64,000 bases of DNA from Callipepla californica brunnescens (taxonomy: Eukaryota > Chordata > Aves > Galliformes > Odontophoridae). Below are positions 13,801 to 28,800 of the stretch, in pieces (the first letter of the stretch is position 1; each line of letters begins with the position of its first letter). The stretch lies in assembly GCA_023055505.1 (NCBI GenBank), contig JALIRH010000002.1, positions 24,186,437 to 24,250,436 of the forward strand, in the 5' to 3' direction. The position numbers were made by a program, and so were the translations under genes. The notes under the pieces were generated by a model, which was not told the DNA's origin, made no database searches, and saw only the letters and a list, made by a program, of their open reading frames with translations.

Positions 13801-16800
13801 CGAAGCCTGTAGCGTTGCCTGGGGTTGTTGTGGTCAAAGTGCAGGACCTGGCACTTGACCTTGTTGAACTGCATCCCATTGACCTCAGCCCAGTGATCCA
13901 GCCTGCCCACATCCCTCTTTAGAGCCTTCTTACCATCAGGCAGATCAGCACTTCTTGCCAGCTTGGTGTCATCTGCAAACTAACTGAGGGTTCACTCAAT
14001 GGACTCATCCAGATCATCAGTAAAGATATTAAACAGAATGAGCACCAATACCAACCCCTGTAGAACACCACTCATGGCTGATCGTCAGCTAGATTTAACT
14101 CCAGTCACCACTACTCTCTCAGTCTCTCTGACACTGGCCCTCCAACCATTTCTTCACCCTGCAAAGGGTGTATCTGTTCAGGCCACAGACTGCCAGCAAT
14201 TCAAATGTGGTTTCAAAGGGCAAGTGAGCAGGAGAGAGTCAGATTTAAGGTAAGAGAATGAAGGGTATTTGTACAGTTTTATTTTAGGTTCACTCTTTCA
14301 GCATGTTTAGCGCTCTTGATTTCTGCAGAGACTAAAGCTGAGTGTTCTCACCACATGCAAGATATAGATGTAATCTGGGAATTTTTCATATGATAAAGTA
14401 CTAATTAATTGTTGCTGGCATTAAAGTACTTCTGACTAAATTTTACCTCTTAGACATGCGTCTGAGACATGGAGAGATGACACAGAAGTCTGTCCTTGGT
14501 TGGTCCTTGTCTTGGTTTCCTTTTTTTCAGAGTTTTAGTATTAACTGTGTCTTCCTTGTGTGCAATAGAAGGGAAGTGCTGCAGGACAGCTGCTGCCAAT
14601 GTGAGTTGCATCTCCCAGGGCAGAGGCCTTTCTGACTGAAGCAAGATGAAGCCGACCATCCTGTTTCACTCCCAAATTGTACCAGCAAAGAGAAAGGCAT
14701 TTCAAGATAGGAATCTTTGACATAATCCAGTTTCTTACAGCATTGTTGAAAAGAGTAAAATAGGCAGATAAGAAGAGCAATCAATCAATCAACAGCAGGG
14801 AGATGTTGAAAATCTTAGTGATATGGGAAGGAAAAGCATCCAAATATAACAAAAAACAGTATCAATAATAATAATAATAATAGTAGTTGTAATGAGATCC
14901 TATGATCCTATGATGAATGTTTTGTGTGCAACTGATGGCTTTTGCAGGCTGCAAAGAGTCTCTCAGATTGCTTTAATCATCCTGGCCTTAAAAGCTGTAG
15001 AAATCTCATGTGGATTGCTCTCTGCACCTCCACTTCCCAGCCACGTGTCTACCATTTCAGTCTTGTCAGAACCCTAATTGAAATAACAGAATGTATTAAT
15101 AGCCCAACATCTGTGACACTGTCAATAATCCCCATGTAACAGGTGAAAATCTCAGACACGAGAGACTTAAAAGTAGGGCAGAGCAAAGCTGTTGCTGTTT
15201 CCAAAGAGATAATCTTCCCTTACAGTACTTTGGAACTTGCAGGCGTAGCCTGACTGTTGAAATTTTATACTCAGTCATGGTTTAATATGAGTAGGTTTTT
15301 GACAGCAAGTAAATGCATTATGATTATTTTGAAGTTTAAATTGACCTCTCTGCTCTTCAACAGCTCGATTTGTTATCAGTATTGCCATTTGACGTCTTAT
15401 ACTTCTTCTTCGGATTTAACCCAGCATTTAGAGTAAATAGGATGCTAAAGGTAAGATCTGTGTTAGTGATAGATGACTAACCGCACATAAATGCTTCTAA
15501 AACTCAGTGAAAAATTGTTTGTAATATTTAGGAATATGAAGCTTAGAAATAGGAAAATATCTTCAGGAATCATCTGAATCAATGTTACATCAGTAACTTT
15601 AGTAAACAAAACAAAGAATACAAGACACAGAAACTTTCCTTTGTTATGGACTCTAAAGATGTGGAGAGTGCAGTGAAGAAGCTGAGGTGGGCTACACAAC
15701 AGGCTTCTCCCTCCCTTTCATGATACCTAACAGATCAGTGTATAGGCTAATAGGTTCCCTATGGGTAAGCACAAACCCTTCTTGAGCTCACTGTGCTATG
15801 ATAGGCTTTACACAATTCCTTTGCCCAGGTTAATGGCTAAATGAGACCTCGAAGTCATTGTCACAGAATCACAGAATTGTAGAGGTTGGAAGGGATCTCT
15901 AGAGATAATCAAGTCCAACCCCCCCTGCCAAAGCAGCTCCCTAGACCGGGTTGCACAGATGGGTGTCCAGGTGGGTTTTAAACATCTCCAGAAAGGAGAC
16001 TCAACAACATCTCTGGGCAACCTGTTTGAGTACTCCATCACCCTCGCTTGATCATCTTTGTAGCTGGACTCTTGCAAGGAGATCCCTGTCTTTTTTGTAC
16101 TGGGGAGCCAGAACAGGGCACAGCACTTCAGGTGAGGCCACACCAGGGCAGAGTAGAGAGGGAGGATCACCTCCCTTAACCTGCTGGCCACACACTTTTT
16201 TAATGCACTTCAGGATACCATGGTCCTTTTTGGCTACCAGGGCACACTGCTGGTTCATGGCCAACCTAATCTGTCATCCACCGGGACACCCAGATCCCTC
16301 TCCTCAGAGCTACTCTCTCTTTTTTGGTAAAACTGCCACTGCATGAATCACAATCAAAATACTGAGTATGCTCATCCAAAACAATTTCTGATAGTTGCAT
16401 GAATAGTGAATGTTTATTTTACTCACAAATCATTTGTGAAACTGTATTTGATATATGTAGCCAAGTGTTTACAGACAATCAGCTTTCATTTCAAGTTGGA
16501 GATACAGATAAGAACTCCAAAATAAAATGAGGGTGCTGAAATTCACCACCTACTGTCTCATTGTGCTCACATTCACTGTTTTTTCTCCATAAACGTTCAG
16601 CAAGCATAGTGAATGTCAAATAGGTGTCTTTTTTTCTCATGAAGAAATACAGTTTCACACCTCTGCTTTTGATGCGCTTCCATGTCAGATACCACTTTAT
16701 CAGACTGTTCCTCTGCTGCCATCTGTCACACAGCAACAAAATGTAATGAAATACTGGTGGGAAGGTTCAGCATCAACTGCCATACCACAAACAAGAGCCT

Positions 16801-19800
16801 TTGATGTTGTGGGCCAATGTAATAAAATAAGAGGCACTACTTTCAGAGCAGCCCTTGTATAGCCATTTCAGGATTCAGAAATCATTCATCAACATAAATC
16901 TGATCTCTACAATCAGATCAGTAAGACACTCAATACCCTAATCATTGTTTTACTCAATTTTCATCTTTGCTTTGCGGTTCACTTTTTAGCTAAACATTTA
17001 AAGAAAGTTTGGATGCTGCAAAATCCATTATTTCCAGGATATGTATGCGAACAAATGTCAATACTAACAGAAAAAGATGTGGGGTGAAGGATAGTGATTG
17101 GATTACTTTCACTTGTTTTCCATTCAGCATAACACATTCTTTGAGTTCAATGATCGTTTGGAAGCTATCCTGGACAAAGCATACATCTACAGGTATGTGC
17201 TCATTAAATCTTTGTAGCATGCAAAGCTGTTCACAGAACACCTTCTTTTTGATTTTGTGAGTTGTCAGTGAAGTACAGGATGAAATTTGGTACATCTTCA
17301 ACTCTTCTATTTAAGATTAAAAAATACATATCACTTTTTGTTTTATTGTAATTGTTCAAATAATAAATGTAAAGCTTCATTCACATAGGAAATTCTGTCC
17401 AGCTCAACTGGCCTGCTCAATTGTAGATGCTGTTTTCAAGTGAAATGTTCACCATCCTAAGGTTCCTGTCAAAATTTAACTTATTTGAACAATTCCACAG
17501 AAGTTTCTTTGGTTAAAGAACTGAAGAAAGACATCATGAGGTTTTTAATAGAAGTGCCAAATCCTCAGTAGCTGTTTATTTGTACTTAATAGAAGTCATA
17601 AGCTTGAGCCTATGTCAACATTTTTCTTCAAATCTGCTCTCCCCATGAACCTGGAAACTTGATCCTTCACTACGGTGACTATACTTAGAATGAGAATCAG
17701 TTCAGTACAGATCTCAGTGATTCCAATCGCTGTCAACTGCATTCTGTTCTCAGCTTCATTTCCCAGAAAAATTTTGGTTCCCACTCAGGCAGCTCATGGA
17801 CATAGGCATGACAAGTTACGTAGGGCCTCAGTAGTCAGGGTTGATAGGACTCAATTAACTCATCTACTCTTTCACTTTTCCTACCAACTGCTAATACTGC
17901 CTACAGCCCTAGTTTACCCTGTGTGATTCTTTCATCAGCACATTTCCTTTGTCTCAGGCATGGGACATGTTGTGTTCCTTAGTGCTTCTGCAACATAAAT
18001 ACTAACATTAAAATAAGACTACCATCTTATTTTATTTCAGAAATTATTACACTTGTTGCAGACCTGATATTCTTACAATGCAAATGTAGTATTTTATGTG
18101 ATTTAGAAAACAAAATGGAGGTTGAAAACCCTAATTCTCTTCTCAAACTGACCAATTTGAGGTACTAGGAATAGAGATAGTAATAGTTATCATATATCAT
18201 CTACTCAGTATAGTGGATTTGGTACATGACCAGAGAAATATAATATGCAAAGTATGAAGGGCTTCCAGAATCTTTGCTCAGGCCTCTTTTCAGTTACATG
18301 GATTTACTAAAGCCAGTATGGTCAGTATTGTAATATTGGTGGATTATGTCAGCATACTGCTGTTCTCAACAGTTTACAGTCCTAAACAGAGCTGTCCTGG
18401 AAGCACAGCAACACTGAAACAGAGAAATGACACTCACCTGCCAGCATCCTAAAGAGTCCACATAGGCAGATTGCTCCGTGGCATAGAAATGCAAAGGAGG
18501 GAGTGCAATGGCACCAGAAGAGCAAGCAAAGAGGAGAATTCTACTGAATGAACTACAAAAATATGATATCCTATTAACTTTATAGATCTAATCCAACTAG
18601 ACTTTATAAAATTTTAATACAACCACTCTCTTATTTACTATGTACTCAAATTGCACTGCCTTTAGCTTTAGGGGATACAGTCATTGCAGAGCATTCTGTG
18701 TGTGTTTAGGCAAGGCCTGTACTTTTCCTTCTATTTATCCCTTGGATACTTGAATGTTTGAATGGAAAGCTAAGTCCAGGAGATCTTCCTTTTGATCCCC
18801 ATGCACTGTACAGAGGATATAAAATGAGATCACTACTGTATTAAATAGAAAGCCACTCAGTGCTTAAGAAGTTCATCATTGGTGTTCCTTGAAGAACCGA
18901 ACCATCCAAAAGCATAAGAACTGGGATTAGGAATGATATAATGCCTGCTGTATCCACTAAATCATACCATTTAGCAGATCTACTGTAGGCTTCCTAGCAA
19001 AGCTCCTGTAAAGCATTTCATTTCTGACATCAGACATTTCTTGGCTCTGTTTCATAGGCTTAGAGCCTATCTTGAATGGGGTTTGGCAAACAGAGACATT
19101 TGTACCCTCTAGCCTCATTAATATAGTTTCATGTTTCTCTAAATATTCATAGACAGTTAAAGAAGTGGATTGTGATATTCTCAGGAAACCATAATTTAAA
19201 AATGATCCTGTGTCAATCGTTCTAGGAAATATATTAATTTGACCTTGGACAAACATGAGAGAAGGGATTTTTAGCTTGTGTTTTCATGGCGTAAGTACAG
19301 GTGGGGAGCTACTTAGTGGATGCTTAGTATATACAGTATTGACACAAGAAAAAGCAAGAAGTTCCATATTAAAAGGAGAAATAACTACTAGCTTTTTTAC
19401 AGGAATTCAGTCATCTGTAATTTGAAATCTGTTGACTTTTATAGGGTCATTCGAACCACTGGATACTTGCTGTTTATCTTGCACATTAATGCATGCTTGT
19501 ATTATTGGGCTTCAGACTACGAAGGACTTGGCAGTACTAGATGGGTGTACGATGGCCAAGGAAATATGTAAGTTCTTTTCTCTTGCAATTATTCTTCCCT
19601 GATTTTGCTATTTCTGTATCCCCTCCCTTTTCCATGACTTTGTGTGCAGGGTATGTCTTGCTTTACAAGTGCATGGGTAGCTAACTTTTAGCACCATGCC
19701 TACTGAAGAGCAGCTTGCATTACAACCACATATTTGGAGGGCAGGTGCAATGATTAATTGGCTTACTATTTTCAGCTTTTATAGGTTTATGAGTCAGTAA

Positions 19801-22800
19801 TAAGCACTAACTTAATTAAACATTTAGAAAGTGACAAAGACCGTAAATTAAAGTTACTGATTGCTTGTGCCCAAGGGAACTGTTAGAAGGATGGCAGAAC
19901 AATACCTCAAGGAATTTGGAGGCACAGATTTTTATTCTGCCACACGGCATTGTGTCATTAAAATTCAACATTTTATTCTTGCTAAATGCCATAATGATTG
20001 GTCTGAACGAAATTCTAGTGGATTTCTTTGATCTTTGGAGAAGAACATGCTTAACCATGTGGCAAAGTGTCCCCAGTGGGAAGGAGTGGATGCTGGCACA
20101 CTTTTCACAAACTCCTTGTGACAGTAAAAGGCTGGCTGTCAGATAAAGGGACATTCATTAAAATGGTGGAAAGGAAGCAAGATAAAATAAGCAAATTCCT
20201 AACATATTCTGAGTGTAGTTATATAAAATAACATCCAGAAGCTTCATATATATGAAATAATTTACATTTCTTTCAAAGACCAGAAAAGAATTTAAAACAC
20301 AGAAGCTCAATTTGTTCATTAATTACATTATTTGTAAAAGCACATATAATTTACTACTGATGACATAAATTGCCCCTTAAATAACTTTTCACGCTTCTCT
20401 GTTAATAGCTTGGAGACATGCTCTTGTTGCTTGACATTTTTTTTATACTTCACAACTTTGATGTGAAGTCTCTGTTTTGAAGGGTAAGAAAAATAGCCTT
20501 AGGAGTAAAGCACATTTCATGTAAAGTAGCATTGATTTTTTATAATTAGGGTTCTCTTTAAAAAAAAATAAAAAAAGACAGAAAAAAAAACAACAACAAA
20601 AAGACATCTGAAGTTTTCACACAAAACCAAACTACACAGCTTCAATACTGCAACCAGATGCAAGCTAGCAGGTCCACACTGCTCAGGGGGACCACTTATG
20701 TAAGCAAATTTATACACAGGTATTTATTCACACAATCAAGTATTCTGGATATCTGACAAGAAAAATGCACAGTGAAGTCCTTTCACAGCTTTTGCAGTTA
20801 ATGTCATTCTTGGGAATACTTGGCTCCTAATTAAAAATCAAGATAGCTAACTACTAAGCAATCTGAAGGCTTTCTAAGTAGAGAGCTTACTCAGTCTTTA
20901 AGTTTTCAATGTTTTTTTCAGAACAGCCTAGAAAACAGCTTCTCATTTTTCACGGTCAAAAATATTTTAATTTTTCATTCATGCAAAGAAATGGTAGAAA
21001 TCATTTGCTAGCTTGACCACAGAAAATGCAGTTGTGCACAAAGGCAATGTTTGGGCTTTTAGCATTTTGTGGTATGCTTTCCATGAGGCAACAGAAACAC
21101 TTTTCAAATGATGTTACACTGAAAGCAGATGGGATTTTGGGTAGAATTTATTATTTGCAATAATAATAGACTGGTAATTTAAGTCTTTAAACTGAGATGT
21201 TGAAATAAAATACACATGAGTATATATTCCCATATTCTTCAATAACCCATTAATCTACCGCATCCTGACTGCTGGTGAATGTATACAATCAGTCTTTCGC
21301 CTCAATTTAAATTATACTTTATTATAAAATCCCAGATACAGGAAACCCGATTTACACCCACTGCAACACACCCAAATCAGACACTCGATATACTTCCTGC
21401 ATTAAAACTGCATTTGATGAACTTGCTGTAATTAGACAACAGACCCCAGTCCTTCCTAATGTGGGTGAATATCATCACAGATGCAGCAGCATAACGCAGA
21501 GTTTATATGAAGAGAGCAGCAGGATATTGAAAAGGTTCCTTAATTATAGATAAGTGAACAACTTAAACCATATGTGTTTGTTTTCTGTCTAGTTCAACTA
21601 TGAAAGAGATTTGTTTAATTCTTTGGGAAAATGAACAAATTCTCTAGCGAGTGATTCAAAGCAGAAACCTAACATCATTGTTCTGAATAGACCCCAGGCA
21701 TATCTGTCTCCCTTGCCACTGCCTCTAAGGAAAACTAAACACAGGGAGCTAAAATTCTCATGCAACCCCATCAGTTCAACATTAAAGTTAGGCACAAATG
21801 ATTTCTCTTTGCTCATAGTATATCTCTTCTGCCATTTGCAAGTCATCCACGAGTGGAATGCAAAATTCCCCAGTATATATACTAATCAAAGCATCCATTT
21901 GCATACTAATGATGTTTCTCTACAGATTGCTGCCTTCCTGCTCTGGGGCAACTTAGCAAATATCTGAAAATCCCAGAACATGATCACTGTATGTGCCTAG
22001 AATGATCCAACTCTTTTGATTTGTAGTGCCCAACATGCAGTAAAACTAGTGTGTTGTAAAAGATGCTGCTTATATGTACATCAGCGGTACACTGGGCTTA
22101 CAAATAGCTCTGAAAGATCTTACTCACAGTGCTTGCATAGTGATAATTTTGTGCTCCTGGACAAAAGCTCAGCCCAAGCCATATAGAGGTCAGAGCTTGT
22201 GCTTTCAGACCTGATACTTCTAGCCATATTTTATATAAGTATTGTAGTTTACACCTTACTGTCTGAGCTCATCTTGCCCACTGTTTCTATATGAATAGGT
22301 CACTCGAGAAAAAATAGGTACCAAGAAGGACGTAATTAGAACACCAGCTAATAAATCTCTATTCCACTTCAAGCCTGTCCTGGTTGTAATCAGGGAGGAG
22401 CCCTGAAATAATTCCTCACTCACTGTGAATACCACCTTAAAATCTGTCAGCTGTATGCACAAAGGTTACATACAGCTCAATTAACTAAAACTATATAAGA
22501 AGTTCAGCATATTCTGAAATAGATTTTTATGAGAAAGATTTTTTTTTGGCATAACATTACAAGATATCTTATGTGTGGTATTCCTAAACTTATTCATACC
22601 TAGGACTTATTTTAGGAAAAAATCTAGAAGCTGGATTGCCTGAAGGATAAACATCCTGTGTGTGCTGTGCAGTGAAAATCCCCATCTTGTCTCAGGTTGT
22701 TTCCTCTAACAATAATCACATAGCAGGCTAGTAAGCCGCATGGTAAGCAGTGATGTTTTCCAGACTCTAGCTCGCTGGAGGCAGAGCTGCTGACACCACT

Positions 22801-25800
22801 GAAGCTGTAGTCTGTTTTTTTCTGCCATGCACTAAGCAAAACTTACCATCTCATTTATCAGGAAACACATTCCCTTCAATTTCAACTGTGTAGCTGTTAT
22901 GTCAGATGAAAACAAAAAACAGTAAAATAAATACATAGAGAAGATGTAAAACCTGTGCCTAAGACACAGAGAATATCTTGTCACTTTAGTAGTAGAAAAA
23001 TTCCTTTGAAGTAAAATCACAGAAAAATGCACTGCATTAATGATGTACTCAGAAAGAGGGGGGCAATTCTGCAAAAAACCCTAAGAGTCTGCAAAGAAGC
23101 ATGTCTAGGGCACCTGAAGTCTTCCAAGGAGGTGCTTCCATGTCTGGTAGAGGTGCCCAGAATGGAGATTATATCATGGACTATCATGGTAGACATAACA
23201 GGCCAATTTATATTAATTGACGTTAATTATCATTTCCTATTTAACTAGCACAGCAATACTGCAGATTTCTTCCATTTTTGTATTTATAAATTCTACATGT
23301 TTCAAGCACTACAAATTTCACAGCTATAACAAATGAATGTATTAATATGCCCCATAGGACAAACCCCCTCATACAAGCTAGAGACATCAGTTTGTGCCTA
23401 AAACTGTAATTCTTCTAACACAGATCTGAGGCTTGCTCTTCCTCTTTCTCTGCACTACAGAACTCAGAGAGAAAGCTGCCACTTACACATATTTTGCTAG
23501 AAGCATCAATAGGTGATGGAAACCAAAGAGAAAATTTTGTACTGGTGTAATTTAGTTCTCCATTCTGCATCTCTAACAAGGAAAAATTATATGATGACAC
23601 ATATGCAATGAACTCTGGAAAAATAAACTGCCAGTTCTAGCTGTTAAAATCTAAAACACAAAAACTACAGCAGAAGTGACCACTGCTACTGCATATGAAA
23701 GCTAGAAAAAATGTGATTGCAGTGAAAATGATAAAAGAATTGCTTGTCAGTTTCAGATGTTTTAGGTGAAATGTTTGAAAACACTTTCAAGTGATTTGAA
23801 AATGAACATTCTTCATTGAAACTGGTTGTTATTGTGAGTTTGTTCTCCTCTATCTGCACAAAATTGACCCTCCAATAGTATTATTACGTGAACATTTTAG
23901 GAGTGGAGTTCATATTTTAATAAGAGAGGATTCAAAGGGAGAGCTACCAAATTAAAATATACTATTGAAGACTGCAAGCAGATCCAGGTACACGTGAGAA
24001 GATGCATGCTAGACTGTCTCAAAACAAGCAACTCATAAACAATTTATTCTTTCTTATTTTGGGGAAAGCGGGGATTGTTTGTTCTGTTTGCGTATGCTGT
24101 TTTGATTTTGTTTGTTTGCTTGTTTAATTTCAAACTCAATACATTTCAACAAATAGAATCATCATTGTTTCAGATGCAGTCTTTAATGAAATGATAGCAA
24201 ATTAAACTTTTAATCATTACAAGAGTTGAAATTTGACAGTATAGAGACTTATAAAGTCAAATTCTAATGAGTGTGTGATTTTTAAAAACATTTCCACAAC
24301 AGTTATTTGTTAGCTCAGGAAAAAAAGAAACAATAGCACATTCATGGCAAAGATCAAAACTAATTAATGTCAGATCCATACTACTGGGGGTGCTACACTA
24401 CTAATGGTGCCATGTTTTAGCATGAAATTTTAAAAAGAATAATAGAGATGCTAAGGCATTTCATTTACAGAAAGATTTAGTCTGGCTATTCTCACAAAAC
24501 ACAAATAATTAACTCTGTGCAGGTCTTTTTTATTTTTTATTTATTGTATTTTTTTTTACACTTGAATGGAATGGACTCTTGCAGTCCACAGGGCTGCACA
24601 AAGAAATCTGTACAAACAGAACCAAGTCTTTGGTCAAAGGGCTCACTCCTGAGTACGGGAAGTGAATGAAAACAAATGGGTACAGGGAAAGTCATTATAA
24701 CCCATAAGTCACGGTACAATCCTAATGACTGACCATTGCTCACTGTTATATTTGGCCTCCAGATCAAGAAAATTTGAGAAAAACTTAAAGGTTATTCACA
24801 TGGCAGCTATGGATAGCTATTCCCAAGACTTCCCAAGGCAAGAAAATGTTTGCAGGGGTGACAGAAAGGGTAGTGGAGGACAGCCACTAGGAGAAGTTAA
24901 TGCAGAAGTCAGACTTTTGCTGCTGCATAACACAGAGGTTTGGAGCAGCTGAACTAACGTGTAGCTTGTGAAAATGTGTAGCTTCTGTTTGACATGACAC
25001 TGGAAGTAGAGACAAAAAGAAAGAGTGCCCAGAAGCAACATGATTAAAGGGACAGAAAAATTAGGGGACAGCATTGCATTTGTCATGCGCAGCATAAAGC
25101 TTAACACTGCCATCATCAAGTGAAACCACAGAAGACACTTTCAAGATGTTTGTGCACCTAGTCTGCCATACATCAAATCTGTCCAGTCTCTCTCTACACC
25201 TTCTTCACATCTACCCACTTCTTGGCATCTTCACATTTTAATGTAGTAATGTCCACACAGCCAGTTTCACCTACGGAAGTCTTCTGCATTGCTTCACAAA
25301 GTGACCGGAGAATGTGAAACAACTGATGCATTCTCTGCATATTCCAGTTTTGTTGTCAGTGAGAATATTCTGTTCAATGTGATTTAGTTAACTATCATTT
25401 CTCAAATTATAATTGTTTGTAAAAAATGTTGAAGGTTTTTGAACTGAAAGGCATAGCTGAAATGGTCAACCCAGGCATGTGTACGTTTAGCTTCAATCAT
25501 ATTTGTACCTGCAGTCAATAATGAAATGGCTGTTTGTATCCACAGGTACCTGAGGTGTTACTATTGGGCAGTTCGTACTTTAATCACCATCGGTGGCCTT
25601 CCAGAACCACAAACACAGTTCGAGATAATTTTTCAGCTGCTGAATTTTTTCTTGGGTGTCTTTGTCTTCTCCAGCTTAATCGGTCAGGTACATCAAAACA
25701 TCAATTATATGTTCAGAACATTGTGATGTACTGATAATATACCCTATTTTGTTCTGTTTCATTCAAGCTTCATTATGGATGTCCCTCCTTTTCACTATCA

Positions 25801-28800
25801 TCCATACTAATTCATCTGACCACTGCATGTGTTTACTCAGTTCCCAGTTTCGTAACTCTTTTGCACGAGCTGACTTAATCCCAAATCTCTGCAGGACACA
25901 GATTCTTATAATTATAATTCCTGTTTTTTCTTCCTCGCAGCTAAAGAGACCAAACTATAACATTAATACCATACAGTTAATTCTGATAGGAAAGTTATAA
26001 ATGTATGTGTAATTATATTGATAGGTACAAAGTACTAAAGAAATCACACTTGATGCTACTGAAAGTAGAATGCTGTTAATGGAAATCTCAAAATTTCTGT
26101 CAGACTAGAATTGTGCTCTCTTCTGGAAGACACAAAATATTTGTTAGCCTGAACACTGACTATTCCTCTTGGCTCTCATTTGGCAGGAGGGGAAAAAAAA
26201 AAGCCCATAGCAAAGCAAATTAGTTAAACTTTCAAAACAAACATAATCCAGCATGAATGATATCCAGCATGTAACTGTTAAATCTGAGCTTTTAATCCAT
26301 AGGTTTTAAAATGCCTTGCCTCCAGAAAAACAAATGATATGGCTCCTATGTCAGATCGTGCCTTATATTGGATTTCTGTAGAAATCATTCCAGATCTTTT
26401 GATTTGTACACATCTGCTATCGGGAGAATTAAGAGGAAAAGATAAAGATGAAAACTGGTACAACATTTTTCTTTTTTGTTGAGCACAGGATTAGAAAAAA
26501 CATTCACCCAAAGTTAAAAATAAAATTCACATGCCCCTTGCTATTTAGAAGTGCAAGAAGAGACACCCAATTATTGTGGATCATTCTTGCCTGCAGAATT
26601 TATTATTCATTCACAAACAAGTATTATTAAAAATAATACTGGAAAATTATTAGGTTCAAGTTATTGGGTTAAATTTCAAGAGTTTAAAAATGTGCAAGTC
26701 TATATTTTGTTAATTTCATATAACTGTCAAAGTAGATTCGCTTTTGGCAAATACTTAGTATTAAAAAAGCTTCACTATAGTTTGTTGCAATTCCTGTTTA
26801 CAAAAAGGGCTTAAATGGGAATGGCCTTAGACTTAGGTGTATGATTTTAGGAATAAATTTTTCACTGAAAAGGTGGTGAGTGCTGGCTGATGCACAGGCT
26901 GCCCAGAGATACTGTGGATGCCCCATCCTTTGAGGCCAAATTGAACGGGATCCCCAGGGCTGCCACCTGCTGGGTGGCAGCACTGCCCATGGCAGGGGAT
27001 TGAAAATGCTAATCCTTAAGGTCTCCTTCAATCTAAGCCATTCTATGATTCGGTGATACAGTGTGTTTCATTTCTGGCTTGTGTGGCACAACAAATGCAG
27101 AATAGCTTTATTATGGGTATTTAAGAAATCATTACCTGTATTTTTCATCCAATGCTAGAAATAAAAGAATAAGTGGAAAAACATAAATGAGTCCTTTAAA
27201 AGACTCATGTAGTCTGCTTCTTACACAATTAACTAATGCCTTTGATGATTTTGAGAAAGCAGATGAAACAACTCTATTAAACATGGAACTGAATGTATAA
27301 TTTATCAGCAATTTTGTAAAAAAACATTTTTTATGTTGTTGACAAGATACTCAAATGAAGACCATTCTGTTGAAATGTGTAGTAACATAAATGATGTTTA
27401 CAGATGAGAGATGTAATTGGAGCAGCTACAGCAGGACAGAACTACTACCGTTCCTGTATGGATAACACTGTCTCTTATATGAACACATATTCGATTCCAA
27501 AACTAGTTCAAAATCGTGTTCGAACCTGGTACGAATACACATGGGACTCTCAGGGAATGCTGGGTAAGACTTTCCAATTCTATGTATGTACCAGCTCAAA
27601 GTGAATGTTCTCTACAGATATAGCTATAGAATGAAATGTGCATTTCTCCTTTACTGAATTTCATGGGAGAGGATGAGAGGAGGGTATTCAGTTTCCTTGA
27701 GAAAAGCAAAAAACTCCAAAGCAATATGCTGCTTACTGTGTCACAAATTCTATTAATTTAAATAATAATATAGTTATAAACATTGGATAACATACGTAAT
27801 TTAGAAGAAAGTAAAGGCATACTAGCATCTTCCTCATTTGAACTCATGAATGCAATGACTTCACTAAGCACTTCATATCTATGAAGTTACATTTCTATGT
27901 GCTCATTTTTACAGGCATTCTTTCCTTCTTTCTTTATATCTTTACATTTTTCATCTAACAATGTTTGCTTTTTTTTATTTTTATTTTTTGCAGATGAATC
28001 AGAATTGCTGGAGCAGATGCCAACCAAAATGCAATTAGCCATTGCAATTGATGTGAACTTTGCCATTGTCAATAAAGTTGACCTATTCAAAGCAAGTACT
28101 TCCACAAAAGAATGCAGTAATATGTGGTATTAGTAGTGCGGCAACCCTGTGTTGTGCATCTTGCTACACAAAAAAAAAAAGACAATGTTAATACACAAGG
28201 CTAACTAAATCTATTATATCAAAGTCACTGGGGACAGGTCAGGACAAAGTCAAGGTCTGACTTTGGTTTTGTGTGTGTGGTTCAAACTGGAGATAAAAAA
28301 AGAGCAAACGAGGTTAAGAAATGGTCCTGTTATATTGACATATTAAAGCTGATGTTATGGTCAGACCCTAAGTGATTTCAGAATATAACTAACCACAAGA
28401 CCCAGACAAAGAACAGATTTTTTGGTACAGTTCACCTTGCTGTCTACTGCTTAGCACTTTCTGAGAGATCTCCAATACTCTCTCTTCTAAGAATGTAACT
28501 TTGATGTACTGAAAGCTGTATTTCAGTAACATTTTTTTTCAAAGAACTTTCTCACTGTTATCATGATAGGTTTCCAGAGAGATTACTTAATGCAGTACTT
28601 AAAATTGGATTTGTGACACAAAAAGTGGGAAGACATTGTATTTTTTGAAGTAATCTTGAAAAACATTAAGCTCAATAGTGGTTTTTTTTTAGGGCAACTG
28701 CAAGAAATCATGAGATCTCTTGTTTAAACATTACACTGTAGCACTGTTTCTGCAATATTTTCTGAAGACACAGAATTCACAGATTCATACAAGCATCTTA

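Larger units (their letters stand above)
12154..15363 (+). other. CNGB3 intron, 3210 bp, repeat-rich
   Basis: Holds a solo LTR (12186-12891), a long CR1 (13109-14207) and an ATA microsatellite (14868-14887). The rest, about 14210-15360, shows no recognisable element. The acceptor CTCTTCAACAG ends at 15363. Confidence 0.85.
15451..17127 (+). other. CNGB3 intron, 1677 bp
   Basis: Contains a CR1 fragment (15863-16318) and the 5' half of a mariner (about 16480-16863). The acceptor TTTTCCATTCAG ends at 17127. Confidence 0.85.

Noticed and set aside
27404..27406. ATG at the start of the C-linker exon as a possible internal translation start
   Set aside because: It is the conserved Met of [10 protein letters not shown], spliced directly after the S6 exon; no promoter evidence.
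28096..28101. GT donor (GTACTT) as the normal splice site for the CNGB3 exon ending near 28091
   Set aside because: Using it shifts the frame and yields a stop immediately after the junction; the protein alignment fits only the GC donor at 28092.
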